A stretch of 64,000 nt of DNA from Polyangia bacterium (GCA_030429545.1 JAUIFF010000015.1:124001-188000), one strand, 5' to 3'. Shown: positions 34,416 to 43,841, counted from the first letter of the stretch. Numbers and translations are program-made. The notes: generated from the letters alone by a model not told the origin.

Positions 34416-35280
34416 GTTGGAACGCTGGGACGACCTCCGAATTTTCCTCGCAGTGGCGCGAGCGGGCACACTCGCGGCCGCTGCCGATGTTCTTAAGGTC
34501 AACGCGTCGACACTACATCGGCGAATTTCGAGCCTCGAGCACAGCTTGGACGTGGTGCTGTTTGACCGGGCGCCCCGCGGGTACGCCCTCACCACGCTCG
34601 GCGCGGAGTTGGTTGCCCACGCCGAGGAAGTCGAAGAAGCTGTGTTCGCGCTTCGCCGCGCAGCTGTGGGGCACGACCGCAGTGCCCGGGGCCACGTGAG
34701 TGTGACATTGCCGGGCACGATGGTACCGATTGTCGCCGAGGCCCTCGCCGGTCTCAGCGAGGTTTGCCCGGATGTACGGCCGGTGTTGATTGCCGACGAC
34801 CGGCCCCTTTCCCTTGGCGAAGATGCAGACATTGCCCTTCGAGCAGGTTCGAACCCACCCGAAGCTGCGGTCGGCCGGCGAGTTGCACGAATAGGTTGGG
34901 GGCTGTATTGCGTCAAGCGTAGGCGGGTCAAACCCGAAAACGGGAGCTGGGCTGTTTACACAGACAACGCAGGCCCAGCAACCGCGATTGCCTGGCGGCA
35001 AAGCCAGTACCCCGGGATCGATGTCCATTTTGTCGTCAACTCGGTTGGTGCAATGGTAGATGCCCTGAGAGCCGAAGCGGTCGAGTTTGGCATGTTGCCG
35101 TGCTACGCCGGGGACCGAACTGCCGCCCTGCGTCGGGTTGTGGGGCCGATAGCCGAGGCCGAGGTCGACCTGTGGATGTTGATCCACGCCGACTTGCGGC
35201 GCAGTGCCAGGGTACGTGCATTGCTCGACTACTTAGGGCCAAAACTCGAGGGTCTGCGCCCACAATTGGCCGGAGTTTAG
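34414..35280 (+). CDS. LysR-type transcriptional regulator
   Basis: 288 aa from the ATG at 34414. The longer open frame upstream runs through the divergent pirin gene. The winged HTH is DDLRIFLAVARAGTLAAAADVLKVNASTLHRRISSLEHSL, with the following FDRAPRGYALTTLG typical of LysR. The effector domain follows (~90-285). No good Shine-Dalgarno is visible and the start lies within a palindrome, so initiation may be weak or leaderless. It probably controls the divergent pirin-FMN reductase operon. The inducer is unknown. Confidence 0.88.
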   Translation: MLERWDDLRIFLAVARAGTLAAAADVLKVNASTLHRRISSLEHSLDVVLFDRAPRGYALTTLGAELVAHAEEVEEAVFALRRAAVGHDRSARGHVSVTLPGTMVPIVAEALAGLSEVCPDVRPVLIADDRPLSLGEDADIALRAGSNPPEAAVGRRVARIGWGLYCVKRRRVKPENGSWAVYTDNAGPATAIAWRQSQYPGIDVHFVVNSVGAMVDALRAEAVEFGMLPCYAGDRTAALRRVVGPIAEAEVDLWMLIHADLRRSARVRALLDYLGPKLEGLRPQLAGV

Positions 35281-36305
35281 GGGATCCGGGGTCGCCCTTC
35301 GAGCACAAGCAATGCCAGTCCCATGACTTCGAGGTGGCCATGAAAGTGGGCCATCCGAAAATAGCCCTGGTGCGCCCCGAGGATATCAACCAAGGCCCAA
35401 AGCGTGACACCCAGCGAAAGTAGGGCCGCGACCACCAACCCTGGGCCTCCGAGGTCTGCCCGTAGGCTGTCAACACTCGCGCGAAACGTCTGGGGGGTTG
35501 CCCGCAAGCGATCCTCGTCAGGCAGCAGGGTGAGCCACATGGCGTAGTGGAGCGACTGGCTAAAACAAAACAGCAGGACCAGGCGCATGCCCCAGGCGGG
35601 ATCGAGACCAGTAGCGAGTCGCCAGGTCTGTTGCTCGGGTCCCATTCCCTGCATATACCAATCGAGCCCTCCGGTTGCCCGCGCGACTTCAAGGCCCCAG
35701 CCGCTCAGCAAAAAACATGTGCATACAATCAGGAGGAACAGTGGAATCCAGTGCAAATGGCCGTGACGCCTGCGCCACAGCCACCACAGGACAACTGGCA
35801 TAAAGTTATGGGAGTGGGCAAACACCAGCTCACCCGTGTAGCCCAGGCTATCCAAACCGAAGGCACTGGCGACGATTAGTCCAGAAACGACGAGCTTGGG
35901 CCCGAGCCGTGAGCGCGCCGCCAGGGCCACGCCAGCGACCCCGATGAGCCCCCAAAACAAAGGCCCGCCAATGCCCATCCACAGAAGTGTTATCCCGGCC
36001 AACAGCCCCATCACTCGTCGCCGATGATAGCCGCTGCGGAGCACCAGGTAGCGAATGTCGGCAACCACATGTGGCACACCCCAAACCACGGGTCCAAGCA
36101 CAAGCAGCCAAAAAGGTGCCACCAATGCACCGATAAACGCAGTTGTGATGACCAGCGAAAATAGCGTTGCAACCCTGAGTTCACGCCTGCGAATCAGCGC
36201 TCGCCCAGGGGCTCCAAGCGCCCGAAACCACCGTCGGCGCAGCCAATCGAGCGATGCAATGACATCGACGAATGGGCGGGGAAGCGGTGGCGCAGACGGT
36301 TGCAT
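35277..36305 (-). CDS. Polytopic membrane protein with conserved histidines
   Basis: A 342-aa, strongly hydrophobic protein with about eight helices. His-containing helix ends occur at GVPHVVADIRYLVL, FAHSHNFMPVVLWW, FSQSLHYAMWL and RMAHFHGHLEVMG. The pattern of four spaced membrane His recalls the Brp/Blh carotene dioxygenase fold, where four His bind iron, but overall similarity is too weak to call that. Its stop overlaps the LysR stop in a convergent arrangement. Function unknown. Confidence 0.65.
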   Translation of the reverse strand: MQPSAPPLPRPFVDVIASLDWLRRRWFRALGAPGRALIRRRELRVATLFSLVITTAFIGALVAPFWLLVLGPVVWGVPHVVADIRYLVLRSGYHRRRVMGLLAGITLLWMGIGGPLFWGLIGVAGVALAARSRLGPKLVVSGLIVASAFGLDSLGYTGELVFAHSHNFMPVVLWWLWRRRHGHLHWIPLFLLIVCTCFLLSGWGLEVARATGGLDWYMQGMGPEQQTWRLATGLDPAWGMRLVLLFCFSQSLHYAMWLTLLPDEDRLRATPQTFRASVDSLRADLGGPGLVVAALLSLGVTLWALVDILGAHQGYFRMAHFHGHLEVMGLALLVLEGRPRIP

Positions 36306-36333
36306 GTGTGAGTGGAGGCAGATCCGTGGTCGA

Positions 36334-36741
36334 CTATGTCACCGTGCGCATCTGGTCTTGGCTGAGGTTGAGGGTAAAATCAATGTAGACCGTGTCCCCG
36401 GCCTCCACGGTGGCGACCTGGGTACGTTCGGAGGTGGCGGCGAGTACCTGTACCGTGTAGGACCCAGGTGGCAGGTTGGTAAATCGATAGATTCCCGCCG
36501 GCGTTGTTCGTGTTTCCCGTGTCCCCTCGATACAGCTACACTGCAAGATAACCAGTGCCTCATCAAACCGGCCGTAGCGGTCGATCAAGTGTACAACTCC
36601 CCGCAATGTTCCGTGCTCACCTCCACCAGGGACATACTCAACCCGAACGCCTCCCGGGTGATAGTTATGCCGAAAACTACCGGAGGCACAGGCAATCGCC
36701 AATGTGCCGAGTATCAGGGTAGGAAGCATTCGGGGTAGCAT
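36334..36741 (-). CDS. Small lipoprotein with Cna-B-like fold (paralogue 2)
   Basis: A 135-aa protein. The signal MLPRMLPTLILGTLAIAC is followed by a ~95-residue domain with RGVVHLIDRYGRFDEALVIL, a CSC pair, GIYRFTNLPPGSYTVQVLA and DTVYIDFTLNL. The last two are typical of carboxypeptidase-regulatory/SpaA-like beta domains. It matches the neighbouring gene at 36758 along its length. Envelope-exposed carbohydrate- or protein-binding role is inferred. Confidence 0.75.
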   Translation of the reverse strand: MLPRMLPTLILGTLAIACASGSFRHNYHPGGVRVEYVPGGGEHGTLRGVVHLIDRYGRFDEALVILQCSCIEGTRETRTTPAGIYRFTNLPPGSYTVQVLAATSERTQVATVEAGDTVYIDFTLNLSQDQMRTVT

Positions 36742-36757
36742 GGTGTTTCACTGCCCA

Positions 36758-37237
36758 CTATGTCACGGTATAGCCGCGGTCGAAGTCGAGGGTAAAGTCT
36801 GCACGCACTTTGAACCCAGCTTTGACCGTGGCTTGGCGGCTGATATCGGCCTGGCCCGACAGTACTTGAATGGTGTACTCGCCCGGGGGGAGGTCGGGAA
36901 AGTTGTAGATACCATCGAGGTTCGTTTTAACTTCTCGGGCTTCGGGTAGGCACGAGCACTGAATCACCACAAGCGCACCATCAAACTTCCCCGCGCTGTC
37001 TTTGACCCGAATCACTCCCTGGAGCTTGCCGAGCGGACCTCCGTTGGGGAGTGGCTCCGTTCGCACCGTGGGTGGCTGGTAGCCATCGTCGAACGTACCT
37101 GTTGCACAGGCGACAGCAAACAGGCCGACAACAACCGCAGGTCCGACACGCCTAGCAAATGGGGTGCAAAGTTGGGAGGGCACGCCAGAGTCATTGACCG
37201 GCGTCGCAAAGATCTTACACACCCCGATGATTTTCAC
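36758..37237 (-). CDS. Small lipoprotein with Cna-B-like fold (paralogue 1)
   Basis: Up to 159 aa. A GTG at 37183 would give a shorter, better lipoprotein signal ending FAVAC. The domain parallels the following gene: QGVIRVKDSAGKFDGALVVIQCSC, then GIYNFPDLPPGEYTIQVLSG and RADFTLDF. The two genes are 16 bp apart and arose by tandem duplication. Both keep the CSC motif, which may form or hold a disulfide. Confidence 0.72.
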   Translation of the reverse strand: MKIIGVCKIFATPVNDSGVPSQLCTPFARRVGPAVVVGLFAVACATGTFDDGYQPPTVRTEPLPNGGPLGKLQGVIRVKDSAGKFDGALVVIQCSCLPEAREVKTNLDGIYNFPDLPPGEYTIQVLSGQADISRQATVKAGFKVRADFTLDFDRGYTVT

Positions 37238-37279
37238 CGCGGGTCAACTTTGAGCAAGCGCCTGGTACGTCAGTCGGGG

Positions 37280-39343
37280 CTACTGGCTGAGGGCATTGAC
37301 ATAATTGAGCGGACCCTCGTGGACACCGTCGGCGATCAGCCGAATGATGTGGTAGTAGGTGAGGTCGACGTGGCTATCGGCACGCCCAACAATCGTTTCA
37401 TTTGGCTTGTCCGCATTAAACTTCACGGAAAAACCCGCACCTGAGAACATGACTTCATCGCCTCGGCGGATGCAGTTGAACTCGCGCCCAGCGATTCGCG
37501 CGAGCACGGTTTCGCTCACAGCTGTCCGCAGAATATAAAATCCGTCGTGTTCGGCAAATGTGTGCCAATCCTCGGGCGAGCCAAAAAACCTCGGCTTGAT
37601 AACATAGGGCCCACCGTCCTCCGGGCAAAACACATCACAGTTGCCACACTCATTACAAAAGTCGGCAAAGTTACCGATCTGATGTTTCTTGGTGATCTCA
37701 ATCGGCGTACCAATCTCCCGGGTCCAGCTGCCCTCGGCGTTGGGAAATAGGCGCTCAACCGGCACGGTTTGCTTGGGTACGCGAAACCGAAAGTTGGCGT
37801 CGTTGGGACACACCGGAATGCACTTGTCGCAGGTTAGGCAGTCAAACAACACGAGCTTTGAGCCGACTTTACGCGGCGGTTTGTTGGTCTGTTCGCGGCG
37901 ATACCTGGGGTTCTCAGCGAGTTGCGCGAGGTAGTGCTCGGTGTTTTGTTGCCGGGCAAAGGAGACGGCCTGTCGCCACCAACCTGCGCCGGCGTCGACC
38001 TCGGGTGTATGGCCATTGGCCAGTGCGGTGCGAGCCTGCTCAATAGCCGGGTGTTCGCTCGTTGGGGCATGGCGCTGTGCGTGGTCGAGCGCGCCGCACT
38101 GCTGCCCAAACGCCTTCAGTGTATAGGCATCGATTGTCGATGCGCCGAGTTTACCCATGCGGCCCGTAAGCTCGCGAAAGTACGTTTGAGCACGGCCATA
38201 GCCGCCAGCGCGCAAAAGGTCAGAGCACACCGTGATCGGGGTGAGGCCCAGGGCGACGGCATCGGCGAAGTTGTGCCGGTCGATCCCAGCGGAAAACGAA
38301 ATTGGATAGGTGTCGCCAAAGGTTTGGCGAAATTGGCCCACGAGATTCATTGCAAGTACATGCAAAGGTTGCCCCGAGAGGTACATTTGCTGCTCTTTTT
38401 TGGGGAAAAACTCGCGGTGGTTGTCGACGATCAGGGTGTTGGAAAACTTGACGCCAAATCCCAACCCGCGGGCTTTTGCTTGCTCACCTAGGCGGCCGAC
38501 AAAGTCGACGGCCTGGTTCCACTTGGTGTCTTCGACAAACGCCTTGTCGGGCACGTGAAGCTCGCTGTAGCCGAGTTGTTCGTTGAGCAACGCGCGCACA
38601 CGCTGCGGGCCGAGCAGGGTGGGGTTGAGTTTGACGATGCAGTGGAGACCGACCTCGTCGAGCAAAAACGAGATGATCGACTCGATCTCGTCAGGCGGGC
38701 ACCCGTGGAAGGTGCTGAGGGTAAGGGTGTCGGACAGCTTGGTGCGAAAGTCGAGGTCGCGCAGGTGGGCAAACCCATCGGGAATTTGCATACGCAAACG
38801 TTCGACAATTGGCGAAGCGTCCATCATGCCGCGGACAAACGCCTGCACCCGCTCACTGCGAATCCCGGCGAGGTCGTAGCCCACACTCATGTCGTAGACG
38901 GTGTTGGCAAACCCGGGCGCGAGCTGTAGCTCGCCCGAAGCAACCAGCATATCGATTAGCATCGACGCCTTGACGTACTCCTCGAGCGACTCCTCTAACT
39001 TGAGTTCCTGCGACCACTCGACGTTGTAGCCGACGGTTTGCATGTCGATACAAGGGCGTGGAATGTCGAGCTCGTCGAGGATCTGGACGGTTTTAAGTTC
39101 GATCACCCGACAACCCGCGAGCCAGGCCAACACGATATTTTGGCTCATTTGGCTGTGTGGGCCGGCAGCGGGCCCAAGAGCTGTCGCCGGCCGGTGGCCT
39201 TGAAAGTCGACCGCGAGATCGAGCTCGGGATAGCCGAGGACAAACTTTCGCTCAGGTAGGTCGAAGATCGAGCGCTGTTCGGCGAGTTCGCGGAACATGC
39301 GGGTGATGAGGGCGGCAAAGGGATAGGGGCGCAGGTCAGCCAT
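37280..39343 (-). CDS. YgfK-like glutamate-synthase-family iron-sulfur reductase
   Basis: A 687-aa protein. The N-terminal ~450 residues resemble the FMN-binding TIM barrel of dihydropyrimidine dehydrogenase/selenate reductase subunit YgfK (LGPAAGPHSQMSQNIVLAWL, then CIVKLNPTLLGP). The C-terminal part has two ferredoxin-type motifs, CLTCDKCIPVCPNDANF and CNECGNCDVFCPEDGGPYVI. The NAD(P)H/FAD domain present in YgfK is absent, so a partner electron donor is needed. The substrate is unknown (purine or pyrimidine reduction is one option). Gene start MADLRPYPFAALITRMF is well placed. Confidence 0.8.
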   Translation of the reverse strand: MADLRPYPFAALITRMFRELAEQRSIFDLPERKFVLGYPELDLAVDFQGHRPATALGPAAGPHSQMSQNIVLAWLAGCRVIELKTVQILDELDIPRPCIDMQTVGYNVEWSQELKLEESLEEYVKASMLIDMLVASGELQLAPGFANTVYDMSVGYDLAGIRSERVQAFVRGMMDASPIVERLRMQIPDGFAHLRDLDFRTKLSDTLTLSTFHGCPPDEIESIISFLLDEVGLHCIVKLNPTLLGPQRVRALLNEQLGYSELHVPDKAFVEDTKWNQAVDFVGRLGEQAKARGLGFGVKFSNTLIVDNHREFFPKKEQQMYLSGQPLHVLAMNLVGQFRQTFGDTYPISFSAGIDRHNFADAVALGLTPITVCSDLLRAGGYGRAQTYFRELTGRMGKLGASTIDAYTLKAFGQQCGALDHAQRHAPTSEHPAIEQARTALANGHTPEVDAGAGWWRQAVSFARQQNTEHYLAQLAENPRYRREQTNKPPRKVGSKLVLFDCLTCDKCIPVCPNDANFRFRVPKQTVPVERLFPNAEGSWTREIGTPIEITKKHQIGNFADFCNECGNCDVFCPEDGGPYVIKPRFFGSPEDWHTFAEHDGFYILRTAVSETVLARIAGREFNCIRRGDEVMFSGAGFSVKFNADKPNETIVGRADSHVDLTYYHIIRLIADGVHEGPLNYVNALSQ

Positions 39344-39446
39344 ATTCGATGCTCCTACAAGCAGGGCGTCCGCCCGTTATACACCAATCGCGGTGGTGTC
39401 GAAGAGATCGGCAAACCTCGGTTGGTCGTGATAGATCGGGGAGTGC

Positions 39447-40259
39447 ATGGCAAAGCGTGTCGTCGTCATCACCGGAAGTTCCCGCGGAATCGGCCGTGGT
39501 CTGGCAGCTGAATTTTTGCGAAGAAACTGCGAGGTCGTGGTCAGCGGCCGAACCGAGCAAAGCGTGGCAAAGGGCCTCGAAACCCTCCATACGCAGGTGC
39601 CAGGTTGCGACCCGCGGGTTCGCGGTGTGGCCTGTGAGGTCACCGAGCCGAGGCAGGTTCAAAGGCTGTGGGATGCGAGCTGTGAGGCATTCGGCCGGGT
39701 CGATATCTGGATCAACAACGCGGGCATTGTCGGCGAGACGCCGACTGTACCCGTTGTCAAAATGTCGGCGGAAGACCTCCGCAAGATCGTCGACGTCAAC
39801 CTCACAGGCTCACTTTATGGGTCGAAGGTGGCGCTTGCCGGGATGCAAGCCCAGGGCAGTGGGCAACTCTACAACTTCGAAGGGTTTGGCAGCAACGGCA
39901 AGATGTTTCGCACCGGCCTGACGCCCTATGGTGCCACCAAAGTTGCGATCCGCTATTTGAGCCGTGCCTTGGCCAAAGAGGTTGCGGATACATCTATTGT
40001 GGTCGGTACCATCAACCCGGGTATTGTCGTCACCGACCTGTTGCTTGCGCCATACCGCGACAAACCCAAGCAGTTTGCCGAGGCGCGCCGCATCTTCAAT
40101 ATCCTTGCCGACCGTGTTGAGGATGTCACGCCGTTTATTGTCGACGGGGTGATGCGCAAACAACCACACATCGAGTGGCTGCCGGCCTGGAAAGTGATGG
40201 GGCGGTTTGCGATGGCACCGTTTCGCAAGCGCGAGCTGTTTGCCGGGATCGAGTTATGA
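39447..40259 (+). CDS. Short-chain dehydrogenase/reductase
   Basis: A 270-aa classical SDR: VVVITGSSRGIGRGLAAEFL (cofactor loop), SGRTEQS suggesting NADP(H) because Arg follows the second strand, INNAG, and YGATKVAIRYLSRALAKEV. The usual catalytic Ser segment is NFEGFGSNGKMF with the expected Ser/Asn not clear, so catalysis should be confirmed. It is divergent from the YgfK-like gene and convergent with the acyltransferase gene, with overlapping ends. Confidence 0.82.
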   Translation: MAKRVVVITGSSRGIGRGLAAEFLRRNCEVVVSGRTEQSVAKGLETLHTQVPGCDPRVRGVACEVTEPRQVQRLWDASCEAFGRVDIWINNAGIVGETPTVPVVKMSAEDLRKIVDVNLTGSLYGSKVALAGMQAQGSGQLYNFEGFGSNGKMFRTGLTPYGATKVAIRYLSRALAKEVADTSIVVGTINPGIVVTDLLLAPYRDKPKQFAEARRIFNILADRVEDVTPFIVDGVMRKQPHIEWLPAWKVMGRFAMAPFRKRELFAGIEL

Positions 40260-40913
40260 CCCGTGGCCCGAGACAACCTCCGGCCCCTCGTCGCGCAGGC
40301 GCACCGGGCAGGTTTTCTCCGGGTGCTTGCCGACCTTGTCGGCATAAAACGCCCGAAACTTGTCCATGTCGGCTCGGATGTCGCCGGTTGGCATGATCGT
40401 GGGGCCAAACCCACCCTTGCGGGTTTTGAAGTCGATGTATCCGCAAACAATCGGGACACCCGCCGTGCGGGCAATATGGTAAAATCCCGATTTCCAAAAC
40501 TCCGTGCGCGAGCGGGTGCCAACCGGGGCAACCACGAGCACGAGTTTGTCGTAGTGTTGAAAGGTCTCAGCCATCCTCTCGACCATGTTCTTGCGTTCAT
40601 GTCGAATCACAGGAATCCCACCGAGGAACCGAAACCACCAGCCAAACGGGCCCTCAAACAGGGTGTGCTTGCCCATCCAGTTGATTTTGACTTCGTAGAC
40701 AAACGACATCGCCAGCATCACGGGAAGGTCCCAGTTGCTGGTGTGCGGGGCCGCGATCAGGACGTATTGCTCGAGCTCTGGTGGCCGGCCGGCGATCTCG
40801 AACCGCGTGGCCTTGAGCAAGAAGTTGCCAAAGGCCCGACGGGCGCGCTGTTTGAGGCTGGGCTTGGAGCTGGTCACGTCGGGCGCACTGTACACCAAGC
40901 GACCGGTTGCCAC
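40254..40913 (-). CDS. PlsC-like acyltransferase
   Basis: A 219-aa protein with the glycerolipid acyltransferase motif HTSNWD (HX4D) at ~55-60, GKHTLFEGPFGWWFRFLGG (block II), VVAPVGTRSRTEFWKSGFY (block III with the EGTRS-like VGTRS) and VPIVCGYIDFKT. It transfers acyl groups to lysophospholipid or a related acceptor at the inner membrane. The block III Glu is replaced by Val (VGTRS), as seen in some distant family members. The 3' end overlaps the convergent SDR gene by a few bases. Confidence 0.85.
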   Translation of the reverse strand: MATGRLVYSAPDVTSSKPSLKQRARRAFGNFLLKATRFEIAGRPPELEQYVLIAAPHTSNWDLPVMLAMSFVYEVKINWMGKHTLFEGPFGWWFRFLGGIPVIRHERKNMVERMAETFQHYDKLVLVVAPVGTRSRTEFWKSGFYHIARTAGVPIVCGYIDFKTRKGGFGPTIMPTGDIRADMDKFRAFYADKVGKHPEKTCPVRLRDEGPEVVSGHGS

Positions 40914-41044
40914 GCGACCAGGTATCGGTCGCCAGCCCGAGGGCTCGCGGGAACGATCACATCGTTGGAAGAACCGTCAACACGCGGGAAGGGTGCATCT
41001 GCAACCTGGCCGAGGACCGCCGCGACCCGACCAACGGAGGTGGT

Positions 41045-41065
41045 ATGACTGGGGTCCTGCGATGA
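41045..41065 (+). CDS. Six-codon leader ORF coupled to the DNA methyltransferase gene
   Basis: GGAGG at 41036-41040 is followed by ATG ACT GGG GTC CTG CGA TGA (MTGVLR). The TGA overlaps the methyltransferase ATG as ATGA (41062-41065). The strong ribosome-binding site serves the tiny ORF, not the gene directly, mirroring the leader before the N-formylglutamate amidohydrolase gene. It could tune methyltransferase expression by reinitiation. Confidence 0.4.
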   Translation: MTGVLR

Positions 41066-43767
41066 CTGACGGCCGCCAACGTTTGGTCCGATTTTGCCGA
41101 GCGTTTGTCGAGCGGGCTTCCCAAACGTGCGACCTCAAAAGCGCGTCGCCACGAACAATTTATAAAGAACTGCTCGCCCGGACTTATCGCACGATCGTTG
41201 TGGAGATCATGTGCGGGCGGGGTGTGCTCCCGGTCACCTCCGATCGTCCCGACAACCTGTTTGCAGGGTCGCTTCTGTGGTCTCCGATCTTGGGTTGCCC
41301 CGACCTAGCGCGCACGCTCGAATGCGTGGATAGCAGCATCCCGCGGCCAGACTGGAAGTCTGTTACCGGAGCGGAACTTGCCCGGACACATGAGCAACTT
41401 CTCGGCTTAGAGCCCACGATCGTGCGGGGTCGGTTGCATTTGCAAGTATGCCCGGGAAATCAGCGACGGACCCAGGGCAGCTACTACTCACCACCTGCGT
41501 TGGTCGAGCGTTTAGTTGCCGAGGTGCTGCAGCCAAAAATAGCGACGATCCTGGCCAAGTTTCAGGAACCGGAGACACGCACCAAAGCCCTGCTGGCGCT
41601 GCGAATCTGCGACCCTGCCTGTGGGGCCGGGGCGTTTTTACTGGCTGGCGGTTGGCGGTTGGCAGCGGCGATCGCCAGGCAATTTAACAAGAAACCTACG
41701 GCTGAGGACGTGCGCAAGTGGTTGAGGCAGGTCGCCCAGCAGTGCCTATTTGGAGTGGACCTCGACCCCTTGGCACTCGCCCTCACCCAAACCTGTAGCT
41801 GGCTCGAAGCCCAGGTGCTGCCACATGCTGGGATCCCGAGCGAACACCTCGGGTTCGGCAATGCCCTGCTTTTTGCACCCCATGACCAGCTCGGTGTATC
41901 AGCAAGTAAATGGCAGCATGACGTTCGGGTTGCGGCCACAATGTGGCCCCGCTCGACCACCGCAGGGGCGCTAGGCCCAAGGCGAGCCGACAACCTCGCC
42001 GACAACCCCGAGCACGACCCAGCCGCTGCGAAGGTTGTCCGCGAGCGAACAGGTGCATACCATTTCTTGCATTGGCATCACGTTTTTGCAGAGGTTTTCG
42101 AAAACGGTGGGTTTGATCTCGTGGTCGGCAATCCCCCGTGGGAGCGACTCAAGTTCCAGGAGAAGGAGTTCTTGGCCGGGCACACAAGTCAACGCCTGCC
42201 GACCGCAGCGGCCCGCCGGCGCTACATCGAAACGCGTTGTCGCGAAGATGCCGCGTTTGCCCGAGCGCTTGCGGTCGCTCGCGCTCGCAGTGCAGACGTG
42301 ACGGCCGCGATTCGAGCAAATCCAACGTTTAAACACAGTGCCCGCGGGGATATAAATGCTTATACACTTTTTGTCGAGCTAGGCCAGTGGCTACTAGCCC
42401 CACAAGGACGTTTGGGGATGATCGTGCCTTCTGGGTTGCTAACCGAGGCGACGACTTCGCGGCTGCGCAAGTTTTTACTGCAAAATTACGCGATTGTTGC
42501 CGCCTACGAGTTCGAGAATCTAGAGAGCATGTTCCCCGGGGTCGATCGCCGGTTTCGCTTTTGCCTACTGCACACCTGCCACCACGACACACGTGCCCCA
42601 AACCAGATTGTGGCGAACTATGTGTTGGGAGCCCGCAAAATCGCTGAACTCGACCAACAGGGTAGGCGCCTCGCACTCACGACCGAGGAGGTTGCCCGGC
42701 AAAGCCCACAAACGTGGAGTATTCCGATTGTACGCAACCGGGTCGACGCTGAGCTGTCGGCACGTCTGCACCGACTGATGCCGTCGCCGCCGACCTGTGA
42801 GCGCAACTCGTGGGGCCTACAGTTCACGCGGCTGTTTGACATGTCCCGCGATGCGAGTCTTTTTTGTGCATACAACAAGCTCACGAGAAGCGGTGCCAAG
42901 CCAACCACAAATGGTTTGCTAGTGGACCGGGCAGGAGAGCTGTGGGCCCCGGTCTACGAGGGGAAAATGGTCGACATGCTCGACCACCGAGCAGCCGATA
43001 TCCGCCTGTCACCCGACAACATTCACCGCCCACAGCAACCCGTGCCCCTAGCCAACGAGGACAAGCTCGACCCAAAGCGCCGTGCACAGGCATTTTTGTG
43101 GTGTCGCCTGGCGGAGGTGCGAGCAAAACAGCTGGCCTGGGACAGGCCGTGGCTCACCGTGGCCAAGCGCGTAACCTCGGTGACCAACTCGAGAACCCTA
43201 CGAGTCGCCGTCATCCCCTGGGGAGACGTCGCCCTGAGCTACACGCTCTACGCAGTGACCTGTGCAAAAAGACACCACAAACAAGCACCCCTGGTCGCAG
43301 CATGTATGTGCAACCTCATCACCGACTACCTCGTGCGCCAAAAAACCACGCAGACGTCGCTCACCGTCGGTGTGCTGAGCCAAACCCCAATCCTGGGGCC
43401 TCAAGCCTGGGCAAGCCCGTGCCCATGGCAACCCGAACAGTCGCTCGCAGACTGGGCACACCCGATCCTCGCCAAGCTCGTGTACACCGCCGACGCGACC
43501 AAAGCCTACGCACAAGATCTCAACCAAAAAACAGACGCGCCCTATGCGTGGAACGCCCGCGAGCACGCAACCCTGCTAGCCGATCTCGACGCCGGCGTGA
43601 TGGCGTTTTTACAGCTGAAACCCGACGAAGTAGGGCACATCCTCGAAACGTTTCCAGCCCTCCACCGACGAGACCAGCGAGCCTTCGGCACACCCCTAAC
43701 TAGGCAAGCAGTCACAAAGCTGCACCAACAACGACTCGAAGAATCAAGCCGGCGCAAAACGCTGTGA
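41062..43767 (+). CDS. Eco57I-type N6-adenine DNA methyltransferase (orphan, Type IIG-like)
   Basis: A 901-aa protein. SAM motif I is DPACGAGAFLLAGG (from Asp184) and the catalytic motif IV is NPPW (Asn357). A long region between them and a C-terminal TaqI/Eco57I-type target-recognition half (~600-900, with LAWDRPWLTVAKRV and NDIHRPQQPV-like segments) complete the enzyme. The N-terminal ~180 residues contain no clear PD-(D/E)XK nuclease, so it may only methylate, though a cryptic nuclease cannot be excluded. No other restriction gene is adjacent. It lies just outside the element integrated at tRNA-Lys. It could serve in defence, phase of replication or gene regulation. Confidence 0.85.
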   Translation: MTDGRQRLVRFCRAFVERASQTCDLKSASPRTIYKELLARTYRTIVVEIMCGRGVLPVTSDRPDNLFAGSLLWSPILGCPDLARTLECVDSSIPRPDWKSVTGAELARTHEQLLGLEPTIVRGRLHLQVCPGNQRRTQGSYYSPPALVERLVAEVLQPKIATILAKFQEPETRTKALLALRICDPACGAGAFLLAGGWRLAAAIARQFNKKPTAEDVRKWLRQVAQQCLFGVDLDPLALALTQTCSWLEAQVLPHAGIPSEHLGFGNALLFAPHDQLGVSASKWQHDVRVAATMWPRSTTAGALGPRRADNLADNPEHDPAAAKVVRERTGAYHFLHWHHVFAEVFENGGFDLVVGNPPWERLKFQEKEFLAGHTSQRLPTAAARRRYIETRCREDAAFARALAVARARSADVTAAIRANPTFKHSARGDINAYTLFVELGQWLLAPQGRLGMIVPSGLLTEATTSRLRKFLLQNYAIVAAYEFENLESMFPGVDRRFRFCLLHTCHHDTRAPNQIVANYVLGARKIAELDQQGRRLALTTEEVARQSPQTWSIPIVRNRVDAELSARLHRLMPSPPTCERNSWGLQFTRLFDMSRDASLFCAYNKLTRSGAKPTTNGLLVDRAGELWAPVYEGKMVDMLDHRAADIRLSPDNIHRPQQPVPLANEDKLDPKRRAQAFLWCRLAEVRAKQLAWDRPWLTVAKRVTSVTNSRTLRVAVIPWGDVALSYTLYAVTCAKRHHKQAPLVAACMCNLITDYLVRQKTTQTSLTVGVLSQTPILGPQAWASPCPWQPEQSLADWAHPILAKLVYTADATKAYAQDLNQKTDAPYAWNAREHATLLADLDAGVMAFLQLKPDEVGHILETFPALHRRDQRAFGTPLTRQAVTKLHQQRLEESSRRKTL

Positions 43768-43841
43768 GCAAAACCTCCAACACCCCCTTGCGACCCGAGA
43801 TAAGGTCGGCTACATAAGGCCACCTCGCTCGGCACCAATCA

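Noticed and set aside
41062..43767. Assigning the methyltransferase to a BREX (PglX) or DISARM defence system
   Set aside because: No BrxA/B/C/L, PglZ, DrmA/B or other partner genes are adjacent. It is kept as an orphan Eco57I-type enzyme.
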